From Lysobacter alkalisoli (GTDB lineage: Bacteria > Pseudomonadota > Gammaproteobacteria > Xanthomonadales > Xanthomonadaceae), in the NCBI RefSeq assembly GCF_006547045.1, contig NZ_CP041242.1:878001-942000 (forward strand): a DNA stretch of 64,000 bases. Direction: 5' to 3'. A program made the position numbers and the translations under genes. Positions 46,029-54,589 of this stretch are shown here, piece after piece. The notes under the pieces are model-generated. The model was given only the letters and a program-made list of their open reading frames with translations. It had not been told where the DNA came from and did no database searches. Each line of letters starts with the position of its first letter. The first letter of the stretch is position 1.

Positions 46029-47174
46029 ATGACTGCTGCATTGCGCAAGACCTCCATCGCGATCAACACGGTTCTCGGGATGCTGCTCCTGGCGATGATA
46101 TTCCCCGTCTCCGCGCAGCGGGTCGAGGGCGACCAGATCCACGCCGACGACGTCTATACCGCCGAGGTCGTGGTCCGCGGACAGGGCGAAGACGAGCGCA
46201 GGTCCGCGCTTGCCCGGGGTCTGGCCCAGGTGCTGGGCAAGCTGTCGGGCGACAGCGGTGCGGCATCGCGTCCTGGCGTATCACGAGAACTGCGCCGTGC
46301 CGGCGACTACGTGACCGGTTACGACTACCGCCAGGACGAGGGGGTGTCCGCGAGCGGGGCACCGACCTATCAGACCGTGCTGGTGGCCCGCTACGACGAG
46401 GCCGCGGTGGATGCGCTGGCGTCCACCCTGGGCATTCCGGTCTGGCCGACGCCGCGTCCCAAGCCGGTGCTGTGGCTGGCGATCGACGATGGCAGCGGCC
46501 CGCGGCTGGTCGGCCTTGCCCAGTCCAATGCCGCCCGTTCGGTACTGGATCGTGCGGTCCAGCGTGGCTACCGGCTTGGCCTGCCGGGCGGCAGCGCCGC
46601 CGAGCAGGCGGTAGTGGGGGCCATCTGGCGTGGCGACACCGCCGCGATCGCCCGCGCCTCGCAACGTTACAGCCCGCCGATGCAACTGATCGGCAAGCTC
46701 CGCCGAGGCAATGGCGGCTGGGCCGCGGACTGGATCTTCGTCGACCGCGGGCGGGTGCTGGCACGCTGGTCCGAGAGCGGCGCCGATGCACGCATGGTCA
46801 TGGCCACCGGCGCCGACGGCGCCGCCGACGCGCTGACCAAGCGCTACGCCAAGCGCACGGCGGCCGGTCCGGCCGGCAGCTATGCGGTCACCTTCCGCGG
46901 ACTGGACAGCAGCGAGAAATACATGCGTCTGTCCGGCTACCTGCAGGGGCTGTCGGTGGTGCGCGGGATCAAGCCGCTGCGGGCGACCGCTGATGAGATG
47001 GTGCTTGAACTGGAGTTGCTGACCGGATTGCCCGGCCTGCAGCGCATGGCCGGCGAGGGCGATGTCCTGGTTGCGGCCAGCGCTGAAGCCATGCCTGCTC
47101 CCGGTCCGGTCGTACCGGAAGAGGATGGCGAGACGCCTGACGCTCCGGCGCCCACCATCTACCGGGTGCGCTGA
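46029..47174 (+). CDS. DUF2066 exported protein
   Basis: A 381-residue exported protein. N-terminal leader 1-29 ends FPVSA; the domain shows [35 protein letters not shown]. The C-terminal tail is Pro-rich ([18 protein letters not shown]). The function is unknown. It is conserved upstream of perM and hda and opposite purM in this bacterial group. The stop overlaps the perM start (TGATG). Confidence 0.86.
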   Translation: MTAALRKTSIAINTVLGMLLLAMIFPVSAQRVEGDQIHADDVYTAEVVVRGQGEDERRSALARGLAQVLGKLSGDSGAASRPGVSRELRRAGDYVTGYDYRQDEGVSASGAPTYQTVLVARYDEAAVDALASTLGIPVWPTPRPKPVLWLAIDDGSGPRLVGLAQSNAARSVLDRAVQRGYRLGLPGGSAAEQAVVGAIWRGDTAAIARASQRYSPPMQLIGKLRRGNGGWAADWIFVDRGRVLARWSESGADARMVMATGADGAADALTKRYAKRTAAGPAGSYAVTFRGLDSSEKYMRLSGYLQGLSVVRGIKPLRATADEMVLELELLTGLPGLQRMAGEGDVLVAASAEAMPAPGPVVPEEDGETPDAPAPTIYRVR

Positions 47175-48409
47175 TGTACGCGAACGAGCCGATGGCGGAT
47201 ATCGCCCGCTTCCTCAAGCGCCTGCAGTGGGGCGTGGTGGTCTTGGCGGTGCTGTGGCTGATCTGGGCACTGGGCCCGATCCTGTCGCCGTTCGTGTTGG
47301 GCGCGCTGCTGGGTTGGCTGGGCGACCCGTTGGTCGACCGGCTCGAGCGCTCCGGACGCTCGCGCAATGTCGCAGTCGCCCTTGTGTTCACCCTGATGGT
47401 GTTGCTGCTGGTGCTGGCGCTGCTGATCCTGGTGCCGATGATCGAGCGCCAGGTCGTCACCCTGCTGGACCTGTTGCCGCGGGTGCAGGAGTGGGTGATG
47501 GGCACCGCGATGCCGTGGATCGAGCAGCGTACCGGGGTCGAGTTGGCCGGTTGGCTCGACCCGCAGGCGATGATCGGGCTGCTGCGCGAGCACTGGCAGG
47601 AGGCCGGTGGCGTGGCCGCGAGCGTGTTCGGCTACGTATCGCGTTCGGGCATGGCGGTGGTCGCCTGGGTCGCCAACATCGTGCTGCTGCCGCTGCTGAC
47701 GTTCTACTTCCTGCGCGACTGGGACAAGCTGGTCGAGCGGGTCGCGGCACTGGTGCCGCGCGACCGCATCGGTACCGTCTCGCGACTGGCACACGAGTCC
47801 AATGACGTGTTGTCGGCATTCCTGCGCGGGCAGATCCTGGTGATGATCGCGCTGGGTGCGATCTACGCGGTGGGCCTGACCCTGGTCGGGCTCAAGGTCG
47901 GCCTGCTGATCGGCCTCATTGCCGGCCTGATCAGCTTCGTGCCCTACCTGGGCACGGCCGTCGGCGTGGTGCTGGGGCTGATTGCCGCCTTCGTGCAGCC
48001 GGGCGCCGACTTCACCCTGGTGCTGATGGTGGCGGCCGTGTTCGTGGCCGGGCAGATGATCGAGGGCTACGTGCTGACTCCGCGCATCGTTGGCGACCGC
48101 ATTGGCCTGCACCCGATGGCGGTGATCTTCGCGATCATGGCCGGCGGCCAGCTGTTCGGCTTCATCGGCATGCTGATGGCATTGCCGGTGGCGGCGGTGG
48201 CCAACGTACTGCTGCGCTTCGCCCAGGAGCGTTACACCCGCAGCCGGCTGTATGCCGGCGATGCAGCCGGCGATGGGGCCATGCCGGCGGTTGCGGGAAC
48301 GGCCACAGCGGCGGCCGGTGGCGCGCAACCGGAGGCGGACGGGGCGGCGGTGGAAGACATGCCGGCCGGGCAGGTCGCCGAGGCGACGACGGAGAAGGAG
48401 TCGGAGTGA
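47174..48409 (+). CDS. AI-2E/PerM-family membrane transporter
   Basis: A 411-residue integral membrane protein with about eight helices. Typical sequence: VLAVLWLIWALGPILSPFVLGALLGWL, NIVLLPLLTFYFLRDWD, SFVPYLGTAVGVVLGLIAAF, EGYVLTPRIVGDRIGLHPMAVIFA. The C-terminal 60 residues are an Ala/Glu-rich tail (cytoplasmic). The family includes putative autoinducer exporters, but the real substrate is unknown. The stop overlaps the hda GTG. Confidence 0.9.
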   Translation: MYANEPMADIARFLKRLQWGVVVLAVLWLIWALGPILSPFVLGALLGWLGDPLVDRLERSGRSRNVAVALVFTLMVLLLVLALLILVPMIERQVVTLLDLLPRVQEWVMGTAMPWIEQRTGVELAGWLDPQAMIGLLREHWQEAGGVAASVFGYVSRSGMAVVAWVANIVLLPLLTFYFLRDWDKLVERVAALVPRDRIGTVSRLAHESNDVLSAFLRGQILVMIALGAIYAVGLTLVGLKVGLLIGLIAGLISFVPYLGTAVGVVLGLIAAFVQPGADFTLVLMVAAVFVAGQMIEGYVLTPRIVGDRIGLHPMAVIFAIMAGGQLFGFIGMLMALPVAAVANVLLRFAQERYTRSRLYAGDAAGDGAMPAVAGTATAAAGGAQPEADGAAVEDMPAGQVAEATTEKESE

Positions 48410-49113
48410 GTGTCCCGCAGTTGCCGCTGGCGCTGCGCTATCCGCCGGACCAGCGATTCGATACCTACCTCGACGCACCGGACGGCGCGCTGGCGCAGTT
48501 GCAGGCGCTTGCTATCGCGGGCGGTGACGACTGGCTGTACCTGTCCGGCCCCGCCGGAGTCGGCAAGACCCACCTGCTGCTGGCGACCTGTGCCGCGGCC
48601 GAGACCGCCGGGCGCCGGGTCGCCTACCTGCCTTTGCCGGCCGCGGCCGGACGCCTTGGCGAGGCGTTGCAGGCGCTGGAGGGCAACGACCTGGTCGCGC
48701 TGGACGGGCTGGAGGCGATCGCCGGCCGGCGTGAGGATGAAGTCGCCCTGTTCGACACCCACAACCGCGCCCGTGCTTCGGGCGCCTGCCTGCTCTACGC
48801 CGCGCGTGGCAATCCGGCCGAACTGGAGCTGGGGCTGCCCGATCTGCGCTCACGGTTGTCGCAGTGCGCACGGGTCGCATTGCAGTCGCTGGACGACGAT
48901 GGCCGCCGGGCAGTGCTGTCACAGCGTGCACGTCGCCGCGGGCTGGTGCTGGAAGATGCGGCGCTGGACTGGCTGCTCAGGCGCGCCGGGCGCGATCTGG
49001 TCGGACTGACGGGATTGCTGGACCGGCTCGACCGCGCCTCGCTGGCGGCGCAGCGGCGGGTGACCGTGCCGTTCCTGCGCGAGGCGCTGGGCGGTTCGCT
49101 CGACAAATCCTGA
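48406..49113 (+). CDS. hda: DnaA regulatory inactivator Hda
   Basis: A 235-residue AAA+ protein related to DnaA, binding the beta clamp and driving DnaA-ATP hydrolysis. The N-terminus MSVPQLPLALR carries the clamp-binding-like QLPLAL. Walker A is LSGPAGVGKTHLLLA, and Walker B LVALDGLEA is altered from the DnaA consensus. The GTG start overlaps the perM stop (GTGA). The order is DUF2066-perM-hda. Confidence 0.93.
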   Translation: MSVPQLPLALRYPPDQRFDTYLDAPDGALAQLQALAIAGGDDWLYLSGPAGVGKTHLLLATCAAAETAGRRVAYLPLPAAAGRLGEALQALEGNDLVALDGLEAIAGRREDEVALFDTHNRARASGACLLYAARGNPAELELGLPDLRSRLSQCARVALQSLDDDGRRAVLSQRARRRGLVLEDAALDWLLRRAGRDLVGLTGLLDRLDRASLAAQRRVTVPFLREALGGSLDKS

Positions 49114-49148
49114 CTGCAAGGGCGTGTCGTCGCTTTCCCTTGGGCCGG

Positions 49149-49883
49149 TTACCGGCAGTCCTCGTCGACCACCTTCCACACCAGCGGTTCCCAGTAGGCG
49201 TTGTCGCTGATGGTGCGGACGCCGAGGTTGTCATCGAGGAATCGCGCGCCAAGCAGGTAACGCTTGCCCGGCTGCACGTCGACCAGCAATGCCTTGCCGG
49301 CGCGGGCGCCCTCGCGGACCTGCATGCGGTCGCGCTGCCGGCGCAGCATTTCGTTGAAGCGGATGCCCCCGATGCGCTCGTTCACGACCACCACGTGCAG
49401 GCCGGCCGGCAGCCGGTGGCGGTTGGCCTCGAGCGGCGTGCCGGTGCCATCGATGTCGACGATGACCACCGGGTACAGTTTGTCGCGGACATGCGGCAGG
49501 GTGCCGAGGGTGCTGATGTAACCGCAGCCTTCCACTGCAGGTGCGGCGGCCTCGACGACGCTGCCGTCGAGGATGAGCGTTTGCCCGTCGCGGATGACCC
49601 GCAGCCGCAGGCTGTCGCCGCCGGAGGTGGCTTCGGCGAGCATGCGGGAGGGTTTCAGGGTGTCGGTCAGGGATCGGCCGTTGGCCTCGATGATACGGTC
49701 GCCGACGCGCAATCCGATTCGTTCGCCGTTGCCGCCCGGGGTGACGGCCATGACGGTCACACCCTCGGTATGTGGCCGGCGTACGTCAACGACGACATCG
49801 AGCGGGTTGCCTCCTGTGGCCAGTGCCGGCAGCGGCAGGAAGGCCAGCAGCAGGGCCATGGCAATGGTGCGGAGTGCGGCCAT
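49149..49883 (-). CDS. Exported PDZ-domain protein of the sigma operon
   Basis: A 244-residue exported protein (signal peptide about 1-22) with one PDZ domain: VTVMAVTPGGNGERIGLRVGDRIIEANGRSL. The remainder (VEGCGYISTLGTLPHVRDKLYPVVIVDIDG...) is unrecognised. No protease triad is seen. It is the last gene of the ECF sigma operon, overlapping the preceding gene by one base, and may be the output or an envelope sensor of the sigma factor. Confidence 0.8.
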   Translation of the reverse strand: MAALRTIAMALLLAFLPLPALATGGNPLDVVVDVRRPHTEGVTVMAVTPGGNGERIGLRVGDRIIEANGRSLTDTLKPSRMLAEATSGGDSLRLRVIRDGQTLILDGSVVEAAAPAVEGCGYISTLGTLPHVRDKLYPVVIVDIDGTGTPLEANRHRLPAGLHVVVVNERIGGIRFNEMLRRQRDRMQVREGARAGKALLVDVQPGKRYLLGARFLDDNLGVRTISDNAYWEPLVWKVVDEDCR

Positions 49884-50269
49884 CAGGACGATGGTCTCTG
49901 GTTGGCCGGAAGGGCGGCAAGCAGTGTTTCGCGTGCCTTCCAGAGCGGTGCGACCTCATCGTCGCTGGCGCCGCGTTCATAGGCGGCCTGCAGGGCGCGG
50001 TCGATCGCACGCAGGCGGGCGATGGCGTCGTGCGCGGGCAGGGCGGTGGCCGCCAGTCCGGGTTGAGGGGGTGAGGCATCCTGCGGTCCGGGCAGGTCGG
50101 GCAGCACGATGGCCAGCAGCAGGGCAATGGCCGAGACACCGGCAACGCTGCGGATCGCACGTTGGCGGTGGCGGTGCGAGGTCAGTACGCGTTCACGCAG
50201 CGCGGCAGGCGGATCCGGGTCCGGAAGGGCGCGGAGCTGGCGGCGGAGGTCGTGGTCGGAGTGTTGCAT
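49883..50269 (-). CDS. Probable anti-sigma or sigma-linked single-pass protein
   Basis: 128 residues: N-terminal soluble part (MQHSDHDLRRQLRALPDPDPPAALRERVL), one transmembrane segment near residues 46-64 (VAGVSAIALLLAIVL), then a periplasmic tail with a helical part (ARLRAIDRALQAAYERGASDDEVAPLWKARETLL). It lacks a clear zinc-binding anti-sigma motif, so the role is inferred from its place 13 bases after the sigma gene. The start is set by the family-like MQHSDHD position. Confidence 0.68.
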   Translation of the reverse strand: MQHSDHDLRRQLRALPDPDPPAALRERVLTSHRHRQRAIRSVAGVSAIALLLAIVLPDLPGPQDASPPQPGLAATALPAHDAIARLRAIDRALQAAYERGASDDEVAPLWKARETLLAALPANQRPSS

Positions 50270-50282
50270 GGCGAATCCGTAT

Positions 50283-50891
50283 TCAGCGTTCGTGCCGGTG
50301 GCGGTGGGTCCGGAGCGGGGGTGAGGTGTCCGGTGCGTCGTCGGGTACCTCGTCCAGCGTTTCGCGCAGGCGGTTGAGCGCGCGCGACAGTACCGATTTG
50401 GACCAGCTCGGTGTGTGGCCGAAGCGTTCGGCCAGTTCGGTATGCGACCAGCCTTCGACTTCATGCAGCCATACAACGGTACGGGCCTGCGGGGGCAGCC
50501 GTTGCAGCAGTGCGGATGCTTCGGCATGTGCCGCCGGGTCTTTTACCGGTCCGGCCCAGGCTTCGCTGTCGGGGCCTTCGTCACCGGTGTCGGCATACAG
50601 GTGTGGGTGTTCGTGGCGCAGTCGGTCGATGGCGGCGTTGGCGACGACCTTTTTCAGCCATGGCCGCAGGGGTCGGTCGCTGCGCACGCCGCCGATGAAG
50701 CGGAGCATCTTCACGAAGGCGTCGTGGGTCAGGTCCTGGGCAGTGGCTGGGTCGGCGGTCAGGCGCAGGGCGAGGGCGTGCACGGCGCCGGCGTGGCGGG
50801 CGTACAGCTCGGCAAAGGCCTCGCGATTGCCCCAGCGGGCCTGGCGCAGGAGTTCGGGCTCGTCCACAAGGTGTGTTACCGCCTGGTCCAT
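50283..50891 (-). CDS. ECF-type RNA polymerase sigma factor
   Basis: A 202-residue sigma-70 region 2/4 protein. Region 2 shows AFAELYARHAGAVHALALRLT, DLTHDAFVKMLRF, RPWLKKVVANAAIDRLR; region 4 shows LLQRLPPQARTVVWLHEVEGWSHTELAERFGHTPSWSKSVLSRALNRLR. The tail is basic and His/Arg-rich. It heads a three-gene operon with a membrane protein and a PDZ protein, so an envelope stress signal is plausible. Confidence 0.92.
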   Translation of the reverse strand: MDQAVTHLVDEPELLRQARWGNREAFAELYARHAGAVHALALRLTADPATAQDLTHDAFVKMLRFIGGVRSDRPLRPWLKKVVANAAIDRLRHEHPHLYADTGDEGPDSEAWAGPVKDPAAHAEASALLQRLPPQARTVVWLHEVEGWSHTELAERFGHTPSWSKSVLSRALNRLRETLDEVPDDAPDTSPPLRTHRHRHER

Positions 50892-50971
50892 GCCGGCACA
50901 TTACGGATGGATGGGGCAAACCGTCGCACTTGTAGCGACAGTGCGGCGTGATGCCGGAGCTCTTTGCCGTG

Positions 50972-51079
50972 GAAGCCGGTGGCCCTGCCTTTGCGGGACT
51001 CGCCGTGAATACATCCCTGTAGGCTCATCCGAAACATCCATGTTTCGGACGGTCCCGCAAAGGCAGGGCCACCGGCTTC
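50972..51079. repeat. 108-bp palindromic element, copy B
   Basis: Perfect 28-bp inverted arms (50972-50999 and 51052-51079) around a 52-base core with two hairpins: TACA/TGTA around TCCC, and TCCGAAACA/TGTTTCGGA around TCCA. The overall size and layout are identical to copy A at 14529; the arm interior CCTTTGCGGGAC is shared. It lies in the 340-base gap between the sigma gene and murU, where I see no gene. Confidence 0.85.
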
Positions 51080-51169
51080 TGGAAAGTGAACTGGCATTTA
51101 CGGAAAGATCGGGAACTGACGTCCATGGATCCCCGGCCCTCGCACGCAGCGCTCGGGCGTTCAGTCGTC

Positions 51170-51205
51170 GTAGCCCGGGTAAGCGCAGCGCACCCGGGGC
51201 GCATC
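51170..51205. repeat. Half copy of the GTAGCCCGGGTAAG palindrome
   Basis: GTAGCCCGGGTAAGCGCAGCG followed by CACCCGGGG. Only one arm is present. It begins 27 bases after the murU stop region's downstream side and could help end the murU transcript. Confidence 0.6.
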
Positions 51206-51231
51206 CGGGGATCGGGCACGGAGCGGAACCA

Positions 51232-51963
51232 CTACTCCCCGCTGAGCCGCGCATCCAGCTCGGCCAACCGTTGCGGGGTGCCGACATCGGTCCACTGGCC
51301 ACGGTGGTGTTCACCGGTGATGCGGCCCTCGGCCATGCGTGCCCTGAGGATCGGGGCGAGGGGGAATTTCGGCTTGCCGTCGACGTGATTGCAGTCGCCG
51401 ATGACGGATTGCCAGCCGTCGAGGATCTGCGGGCGGTAGATGCCGATGCCGGCGTAGGTCAACAGGCTGTTGTCCGGTACGTTCTCGCCTTCGTTACGTA
51501 CATGACCGTCAGGGGCGAGGGCGAAATCGCCGTGGGTCGCGTGTCCGGGGCGATCGACCATCACCAGATGCGCCAGACCTGCCGGTTCGCGCGGCAGGCG
51601 GGCGAAGTCGAAGTCGGTCCAGACGTCACCGTTGACCAGCAGGAACGCTTCATTGGACCCGTGCGTGTCGCCGAGCAGTGGCAGCGCGTGCAGCATGCCG
51701 CCGCCGGTTTCCAGGGGAGTCGCGCCTTCGTAGGCGAAATGCAGGCGCAGCCCCCATCGGCTGCCGTCGCCCAGCGCCGGTTCGAAACGGTCGGCCCGCC
51801 AGCTGGTGTTGACGACCACGTCGCGCACGCCCAGAGCGGCGAGCTTTTCCAGGTGCCAGACGATCAGCGGCTTGCCACCGGCCTCCAGCAACGGTTTGGG
51901 CGTGGTGTCGGTCAGCGGGCGCATGCGCTCGCCGAGGCCGGCGGCGAAGATCAGGGCTTTCAG
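51232..51963 (-). CDS. murU: N-acetylmuramate 1-phosphate uridylyltransferase, CTG start
   Basis: A 243-residue nucleotidyltransferase of the cell-wall recycling route that makes UDP-MurNAc from MurNAc 1-phosphate. The N-terminal signature reads (L)KALIFAAGLGERMRPLTDTTPKPLL, then PLIVWHLEKLAALG, LVNGDVWTDFDF and VGTPQRLAELD. The first codon is CTG, preceded by AGGGGG; the frame is closed by TAG four codons upstream, with no ATG, GTG or TTG between. The first ATG (51924) would remove the nucleotide-binding GLGER. It is the partner of amgK, from which it is now split by a low-GC segment. Confidence 0.93.
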   Translation of the reverse strand: MKALIFAAGLGERMRPLTDTTPKPLLEAGGKPLIVWHLEKLAALGVRDVVVNTSWRADRFEPALGDGSRWGLRLHFAYEGATPLETGGGMLHALPLLGDTHGSNEAFLLVNGDVWTDFDFARLPREPAGLAHLVMVDRPGHATHGDFALAPDGHVRNEGENVPDNSLLTYAGIGIYRPQILDGWQSVIGDCNHVDGKPKFPLAPILRARMAEGRITGEHHRGQWTDVGTPQRLAELDARLSGE

Positions 51964-53349
51964 AGGCGCCCCCTAGGGTGGCCATCGTCTCTGTCTAGAG
52001 TTTGATATGGATGCAAATTTTGAATGTTCTTGTAGAGAATTTTCAAAGTGTTTCTAGAATGAAAGGGCGACCCCGGATTTCCTTGGGACTTCTCCGGAGC
52101 GCTTGCGTCGGAAGGGGAAGTGTAATATGTAAAGCGCTCGTGTGTTACCCGTAATGCCGGCGACGGAACGGCTTGGGTGAGGTTTGCCGTGGAAGTGTGT
52201 AAAGACGGCATGCAATTGATGTTATGAATGGCATGCGTCACGCTTGATGGCCTCTGAGGCTCGCTCTCATCTGTCTTTCCCTGGTCGTCCGCCAAGTATA
52301 CATATTACGTATCGCCTCAGGTCTCTCGCTTTATGGGGTTTGAGTAGAAATTGTAAGCAGGGCTTGTTTCATAACAATGCGTAGGGGTTCCAGATATGTC
52401 AATTCACCATCTGTTCGCACGAGGTGTCCTGCTTGCTGCGCTTTCGCTATCCCCAATGATGGCTAAGGCAGCGCAGAGCTTTGAAAGTTGTACGGGGTTT
52501 ATTGATTCGCTTCCAGCCACGATAAGTACGCAAGGCGTTTGGTGTCTGCGTAAAGATCTTTCCACAGCCATCACTGGTGCTGCGGCAATTCAAATTAATG
52601 CGAACAATGTCACCATTGACTGTAATCATTTCAAGTTAGGAGGGCTGTCTGCTGGGGCAGGTGCGGATGCGTCAGGAATCGCAGCCACAAATAAGCACAA
52701 CATTACGGTTCGCCACTGTCATGTCCGTGGTTTCTACAGCGGCGTCTTTTTGAGTGGTGGAGGGCATGTTGTCGAGAATAACCGTTTCGACCGCAACACA
52801 TCTGCTGGCGTTGATGTGTCAGGTGATCGCTCAGTAGTACGGCATAATTTGATCCTGGACACAGGTGGTTCCAGCTTGTTCGAAGGTGAAGCTACCGGTA
52901 TTCGGACGATGGGCGAAGTAGATGTGCTTGACAACACTGTCAGCGGAGTGTCGCCGATCAACAGTAATTCAGACTTTAGCTGGAGCTACGCTACTGGAAT
53001 TTATGCTGCGCACAATACAAGTGGAAGCATCAACAACAACAGGGTGCGTGGCCTGAGATTGCCGGGCATGGGTGCTATGTTCGGGATTGCCATTGTGCAA
53101 GGCAGTCGCGTCGCCGTGCGGAACAATGACATTTCTGGATTGGGATCTGGTACGGGCATTGATTGTTCTGACGATACCAGTATCGCCGTCGCCAACGTCA
53201 TCAATGGTTTCACGGTTCCAATCGCTGTGTGTGCAGACAACGAAAATTTTTCGAACCCTTGAGTAATAAGGTGTCGAAGGTATCTAGGTCTGAGTGCTGT
53301 TACGGTCAATAGGGGGTGTGCGACCGATGCATTAGCGGCGATATCTAAA
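51964..53349. mobile_element. Low-GC segment inserted between amgK and murU
   Basis: About 1.39 kb at clearly lower GC (near one half by eye) than both flanks, holding one plus-strand gene (52396) and otherwise noncoding AT-rich sequence. In relatives amgK and murU are usually adjacent. amgK here ends CCATGA and murU begins CTGAAAGCC, so TGA lies on both sides. No transposase or integrase is present. Classed as mobile on composition and position; the mechanism is unknown. The 51964-52395 part has no gene I can support. Confidence 0.6.
52396..53262 (+). CDS. Secreted right-handed beta-helix repeat protein
   Basis: A 288-residue exported protein, signal peptide about 1-25 (ending MMAKA). The rest has beta-helix rungs of the pectate-lyase-like or NosD type: INANNVTIDCNHFKLGG, NKHNITVRHCHVRGFYSGVFLSGGGHVVENNRFDRNTSAGVDVSG, GSINNNRVRGL, VRNNDISGLGSG. 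Six Cys could form disulfides. No catalytic residues can be named, so binding or cleavage of a polysaccharide is a guess. Codon use is AT-richer than its neighbours. It is on the opposite strand to both flanking genes. Confidence 0.82.
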   Translation: MSIHHLFARGVLLAALSLSPMMAKAAQSFESCTGFIDSLPATISTQGVWCLRKDLSTAITGAAAIQINANNVTIDCNHFKLGGLSAGAGADASGIAATNKHNITVRHCHVRGFYSGVFLSGGGHVVENNRFDRNTSAGVDVSGDRSVVRHNLILDTGGSSLFEGEATGIRTMGEVDVLDNTVSGVSPINSNSDFSWSYATGIYAAHNTSGSINNNRVRGLRLPGMGAMFGIAIVQGSRVAVRNNDISGLGSGTGIDCSDDTSIAVANVINGFTVPIAVCADNENFSNP

Positions 53350-54363
53350 TCATGGCGGACTGCACATTGCCGGATGGACCTTGCAGTCGAGCAGTTCGCG
53401 CAACGGCGTCAGTCCGGCATGGCGCGGCAGTACTTGGTCGAGGTAGGCGATGAAGCGTGGCGCGTCTGCAAGGTATTTCGGTTTGCCGTCGCGGTAGTGC
53501 AGCCGCGCGAAGATGCCGAGTATCTTGAGGTGGCGTTGCACGCCGAGCCAGTCGGCGTCGCGCAGGAACCGTTCCAGTGGCGGTACCGGCAGGCCGGCCT
53601 CGACGGCTCGGGCGTGGTAGCGCGCCAGCCAGCCGTCGACGCGCTCCAGCGGCCAGCTCAGGAAGGCGTCCTTGAACAGACTGACCGGGTCGTAGGCGAT
53701 CGGTCCGAGCACGCAGTCCTGGAAGTCGAGCACGGCCGGCCCGCCGTCGACCGGCCCGTTCTTGGCAGGCATGAGGTTGCGCGGCATGAAATCACGATGG
53801 GTCAGCACCTTTGCCTGCGCGAGGGCGTTGTCCATCAGCCGGCGCTGGGCAAGCTGCAGTCGCTCGGTATCGCCGCAGCCGGGTTCGAGGCCGAGGTGGC
53901 GGCGCAGGAACCATTCCTCGAACAGGCCGGCGTCGCGTTGCAGCAGGGCCTCGCCGAATACCGGCAGATCCGCCGGCGGCGCGATCGACTGCAACAGGAT
54001 CAATTGTTCGATCGCGGCATCGAAATGCACGTCGGCATTGTCGTCGTCGATGACCTGGGCGAGAGTGGGGCCACCGAGGTCTTCCAGCAGCAGGAAGCCG
54101 GTGTCCTCGTCGCGGGCGATGATCCGCGGCACGCGCACGCCGCCGCCATCGAGCAGAGCATGCATGCGCAACCAAGGACGTACGTCCTCCAGCCCGGGCG
54201 GGGCGTCCATCACGATCAGGCTGGGTTCGATGCCGACCGTGCGCCAGTAGCTGCGGTGGCCGGCGTCGTAGGACGCGCGTTCGAGTTCGAGTGCGGGCTG
54301 TCCGCTGGCGGCGCGGGCCCAGGCCAGGCGGGCGGCGCCACGCGCGTCGGTGTCGGCGGTCAT
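53350..54363 (-). CDS. amgK: N-acetylmuramate/N-acetylglucosamine anomeric kinase
   Basis: A 337-residue aminoglycoside-phosphotransferase-fold kinase. SLIVMDAPPGLEDVRPWL matches the family N lobe, LLEDLGGPTLAQVI the hinge, and LTHRDFMPRNLMP with VLDFQDCVLGPIAYD the catalytic Asp and metal Asp. It phosphorylates MurNAc at C1 so that MurU can make UDP-MurNAc, a route that bypasses fosfomycin. The start ATG follows the family; the end CCATGA would overlap an adjacent murU ATG if that gene were next to it. Confidence 0.92.
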   Translation of the reverse strand: MTADTDARGAARLAWARAASGQPALELERASYDAGHRSYWRTVGIEPSLIVMDAPPGLEDVRPWLRMHALLDGGGVRVPRIIARDEDTGFLLLEDLGGPTLAQVIDDDNADVHFDAAIEQLILLQSIAPPADLPVFGEALLQRDAGLFEEWFLRRHLGLEPGCGDTERLQLAQRRLMDNALAQAKVLTHRDFMPRNLMPAKNGPVDGGPAVLDFQDCVLGPIAYDPVSLFKDAFLSWPLERVDGWLARYHARAVEAGLPVPPLERFLRDADWLGVQRHLKILGIFARLHYRDGKPKYLADAPRFIAYLDQVLPRHAGLTPLRELLDCKVHPAMCSPP

Positions 54364-54487
54364 GCAGTGCTTCAGGTCGTTCCGAAGCGCACAGCATAAA
54401 CGCCCGGCGGCGACACGGTCCGTGTGTCGCTGCAGGGCCCAGGGGAAGGCTGCGTTTGAAGGTGTGTTCGTCCGAAGCGGCGGTGGT

Positions 54488-54570
54488 GTAGCTCGGGTAA
54501 GGCGAAGCCACACTCGGGGCAGATTGACGTGTATCGATGGTCCCGGGTGCGCTCCGCTTACCCGGGCTAC
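54488..54570. repeat. GTAGCCCGGGTAAG palindrome, complete copy
   Basis: Left arm GTAGCTCGGGTAAGGCGAAG, right arm CCGCTTACCCGGGCTAC, with a few mismatches and a longer loop. It lies in the 226-base gap between amgK and cysK. Confidence 0.75.
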
Positions 54571-54589
54571 TGGTGGCCTGTGGTCGGAT

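Noticed and set aside
51232-51924. murU starting at ATG 51924
   Set aside because: Would remove the KALIFAAGLGER nucleotide-binding loop needed by the family; a CTG start restores it.
51960-52295. 111-codon minus-strand open frame in the low-GC segment
   Set aside because: Starts at TTG without a ribosome site, no recognisable domain, and ends at the murU start; not supported.
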